DNA of 64,000 bases, taken from contig JAAWWF010000002.1 of NCBI GenBank assembly GCA_021404565.1, positions 62,001-126,000 of the forward strand, given 5' to 3'. The notes under the pieces were generated by a model, which searched no databases, had not been told where the DNA came from, and saw only the letters and a program-made list of their open reading frames with translations. Source of the stretch: Roseivirga sp. GTDB lineage: Bacteria > Bacteroidota > Bacteroidia > Cytophagales > Cyclobacteriaceae. Each line of letters starts with the position of its first letter. The first letter of the stretch is position 1. Made by a program: the position numbers and the translations under genes. Positions 63,601 to 64,000 of this stretch are shown here, one piece after another.

Positions 63601-63836
63601 TCAATGCCTGCAAGGCCCTTCAGGTTGTCTTCAATTTTCAGTACAATGCCTTCTTCTATTTCCTGTGGAGAAGCTCCGGGATACGTAGCACTGATGGTAA
63701 TGTTCCGGGTTTCATTCAATGGAAAGAACGAAGATTTCATCTTCAGAGCCCCAAGAATCCCAAATACCATGATGGCAATCATCAACACATTGACGGCTAC
63801 CGGGTATTTGATAAAATAGCTGATCAGTTTTCTCAT
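60642..63836 (-). CDS. RND efflux pump, AcrB/hydrophobe-amphiphile type
   Basis: This 1064-residue inner-membrane transporter has the RND layout: an N-terminal helix (YFIKYPVAVNVLMIAIMVFGI), a first porter/docking domain, a TM block containing GILVDDGIVIAENIYHHYEKGKTRVQAA with the conserved aspartate pair, a second helix and porter domain, and a C-terminal TM block (ILSWLGIIALVGIMVNDGLVLIGKFN). It drives proton-linked export from the periplasm through the TolC channel. The adaptor's stop codon overlaps its ATG (ATGA) and it overlaps the TolC start by 8 bases. Substrate unknown. Confidence 0.95.
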   Translation of the reverse strand: MRKLISYFIKYPVAVNVLMIAIMVFGILGALKMKSSFFPLNETRNITISATYPGASPQEIEEGIVLKIEDNLKGLAGIDRVTSISNENSARLTVEIEKGQDIDVMLAKVKNAVDRVPSFPTGMEPLVTSKQENLRPTISFAVSGEELELGTLKEIARLIEDELRGIEGISQVEITGYPDEEIEIAVREKDLLAYNLTFDDVAQAVSRENILVTGGNIKTDLEEYLIRANSRSYLARELDYLIVRADPNGNVIRLRDIAEVRDRFADSPNASYFNGNLSVNVGISNTNDEDLISTAENVRNYATDFNQRYTNVQLDVISDRSITLVQRTNLLIENAGMGVFLVLIFLSLFLNTRLAFWVAIGIPVAFLGMFIFAPEMDVTINVLSLFGMIIVIGILVDDGIVIAENIYHHYEKGKTRVQAAIDGTMEVIPPIVSAILTTLIAFSTFLFLDGRIGEFFGEVSVVVILTLSISLIEALIILPAHIAHSKALVKEDKTVKKTGIKYFFSKLRNINALGDRIISFLRDKTYSPLLKFALNNRFLTLSIFFAILILTIGGIGGGTIRTAFFPRLASDQVSINLKMPEGTNVAITDSILTLLEEKTWLANEDFTERQDDNRQVIENVIKRIGPGSANGSLSINLLPGELRNNEFGSDVIGGAIRKLMGPVYGVESLTYGGGRNFGGSPISISLRGGNIAQLKAAKNELKETLKNNALLKDISDNDPQGIKEIKIELKDKAYLLGLNTRDIMAQVRNAFFGFQAQRFQRGQDEIRVWVRYDEEERSSINKLDLMKIAAPDGSRIPFAEIASYSIERGEVSINHIDGRREVQITADVINPSVSPTDIVADIRNNIVPDIQTRYPTVSAFYDGQNREANKLRASLNGVITVVLILIYITIAFTFRSYSQPIILLLLIPLSLIGVGWGHYIHGFPINILSWLGIIALVGIMVNDGLVLIGKFNIFLKEGMSYQEALYEAARSRFRAIFLTSLTTIAGLAPLIMETSRQAQFLIPMAISIAYGIGVATLLTLVILPIYLSLSNSLKVWLKWLLTGNKVKEETVERAVIELNSEYND

Positions 63837-64000
63837 GGTGTGGTCTCAGGTTTGTTTGAGCCGGGAGCAACTTTCACAAGCATACCACTATAAGCTCCGG
63901 GAATAGGACGGTTGATCAGCTGAGTGCCATCGGGCAAGCCTCTGATAATGGCGGTCTTGTTGGTGAAATGAACAGGTTCTACACGCTTGATCGCGAGTTT
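63833..64000 (-). CDS. RND periplasmic adaptor (membrane fusion protein), C-terminal fragment
   Basis: About 55 C-terminal residues are visible (VEPVHFTNKTAIIRGLPDGTQLINRPIPGAYSGMLVKVA); the rest lies beyond the right edge. The segment is the membrane-proximal end of an HlyD/AcrA-type adaptor. Its TGA overlaps the ATG of the RND pump (ATGA), so the three genes are translationally coupled. Identification rests partly on gene order. Confidence 0.8.
   Translation of the reverse strand, partial: KLAIKRVEPVHFTNKTAIIRGLPDGTQLINRPIPGAYSGMLVKVAPGSNKPETTP

Noticed and set aside
1-64000. tRNA, rRNA, riboswitch or CRISPR elements
   Set aside because: Looked for while reading both strands; none seen.

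Overview
The window reads as chromosomal DNA of a marine-type Bacteroidota, probably order Cytophagales; this is inferred from family content, not from a marker gene. Pointers are 800-residue duplicated FtsX/MacB permeases ending in NPxxxLRxE, a PadR regulator paired with a prefix-domain permease, LytS/LytTR and NtrY/NtrC pairs, M61 peptidases with HEFFHIVTPLN, Asp-box and FG-GAP exported proteins, and a general lack of Shine-Dalgarno sequences. I saw no rRNA, tRNA, CRISPR array, insertion sequence or phage gene.

Layout. 1-2510 (-): PadR regulator and the front of a prefix-domain ABC permease that runs off the left edge. 2919-7561: a large Asp-box beta-propeller protein and two divergent exported DinB-fold proteins. 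7851-9681 (-): LytTR response regulator and LytS-type kinase. 9840-11858 (+): FG-GAP protein and a small exported beta protein. 12007-15959 (-): M61 peptidase with a PDZ domain, and a flavin amine-oxidase-like enzyme. 16145-18852 (-): NtrY-like kinase and NtrC-like sigma-54 activator. 19026-48384 (+): twelve consecutive complete FtsX/MacB-type permease genes (called P1-P12 here), over 29 kb, ending in a strong terminator. 48564-57081 (+): GH20 hexosaminidase, a second M61 peptidase without PDZ, a flavin disulfide reductase-like protein, an ankyrin/lipocalin-like fusion, a membrane AraC regulator and a small DUF6958-like protein. 57269-64000 (-): an acidic-tailed small protein, a PqiA-domain membrane protein, and a TolC / RND pump / adaptor operon cut by the right edge.

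The main point of interest is the permease array with its control region. Twelve full-length paralogs lie head to tail with no ATP-binding subunit, adaptor or TolC gene among them, yet all keep both cytoplasmic coupling helices. They are therefore expected to use an ATPase encoded elsewhere. Between P1 and the divergent NtrC gene are two copies of a 15-bp near-palindrome (TGTCATTATGAGACA, 23 bp apart). They are flanked by a good -24/-12 (sigma-54) promoter for the regulator operon and a weaker one facing the array. A second good -24/-12 promoter lies before P12, preceded by a perfect 16-bp inverted repeat at the end of P11. A third lies before the M61-PDZ gene. The simplest reading is a local sigma-54 regulon in which an NtrY/NtrC pair, probably sensing envelope stress, switches on a large set of alternative permeases.
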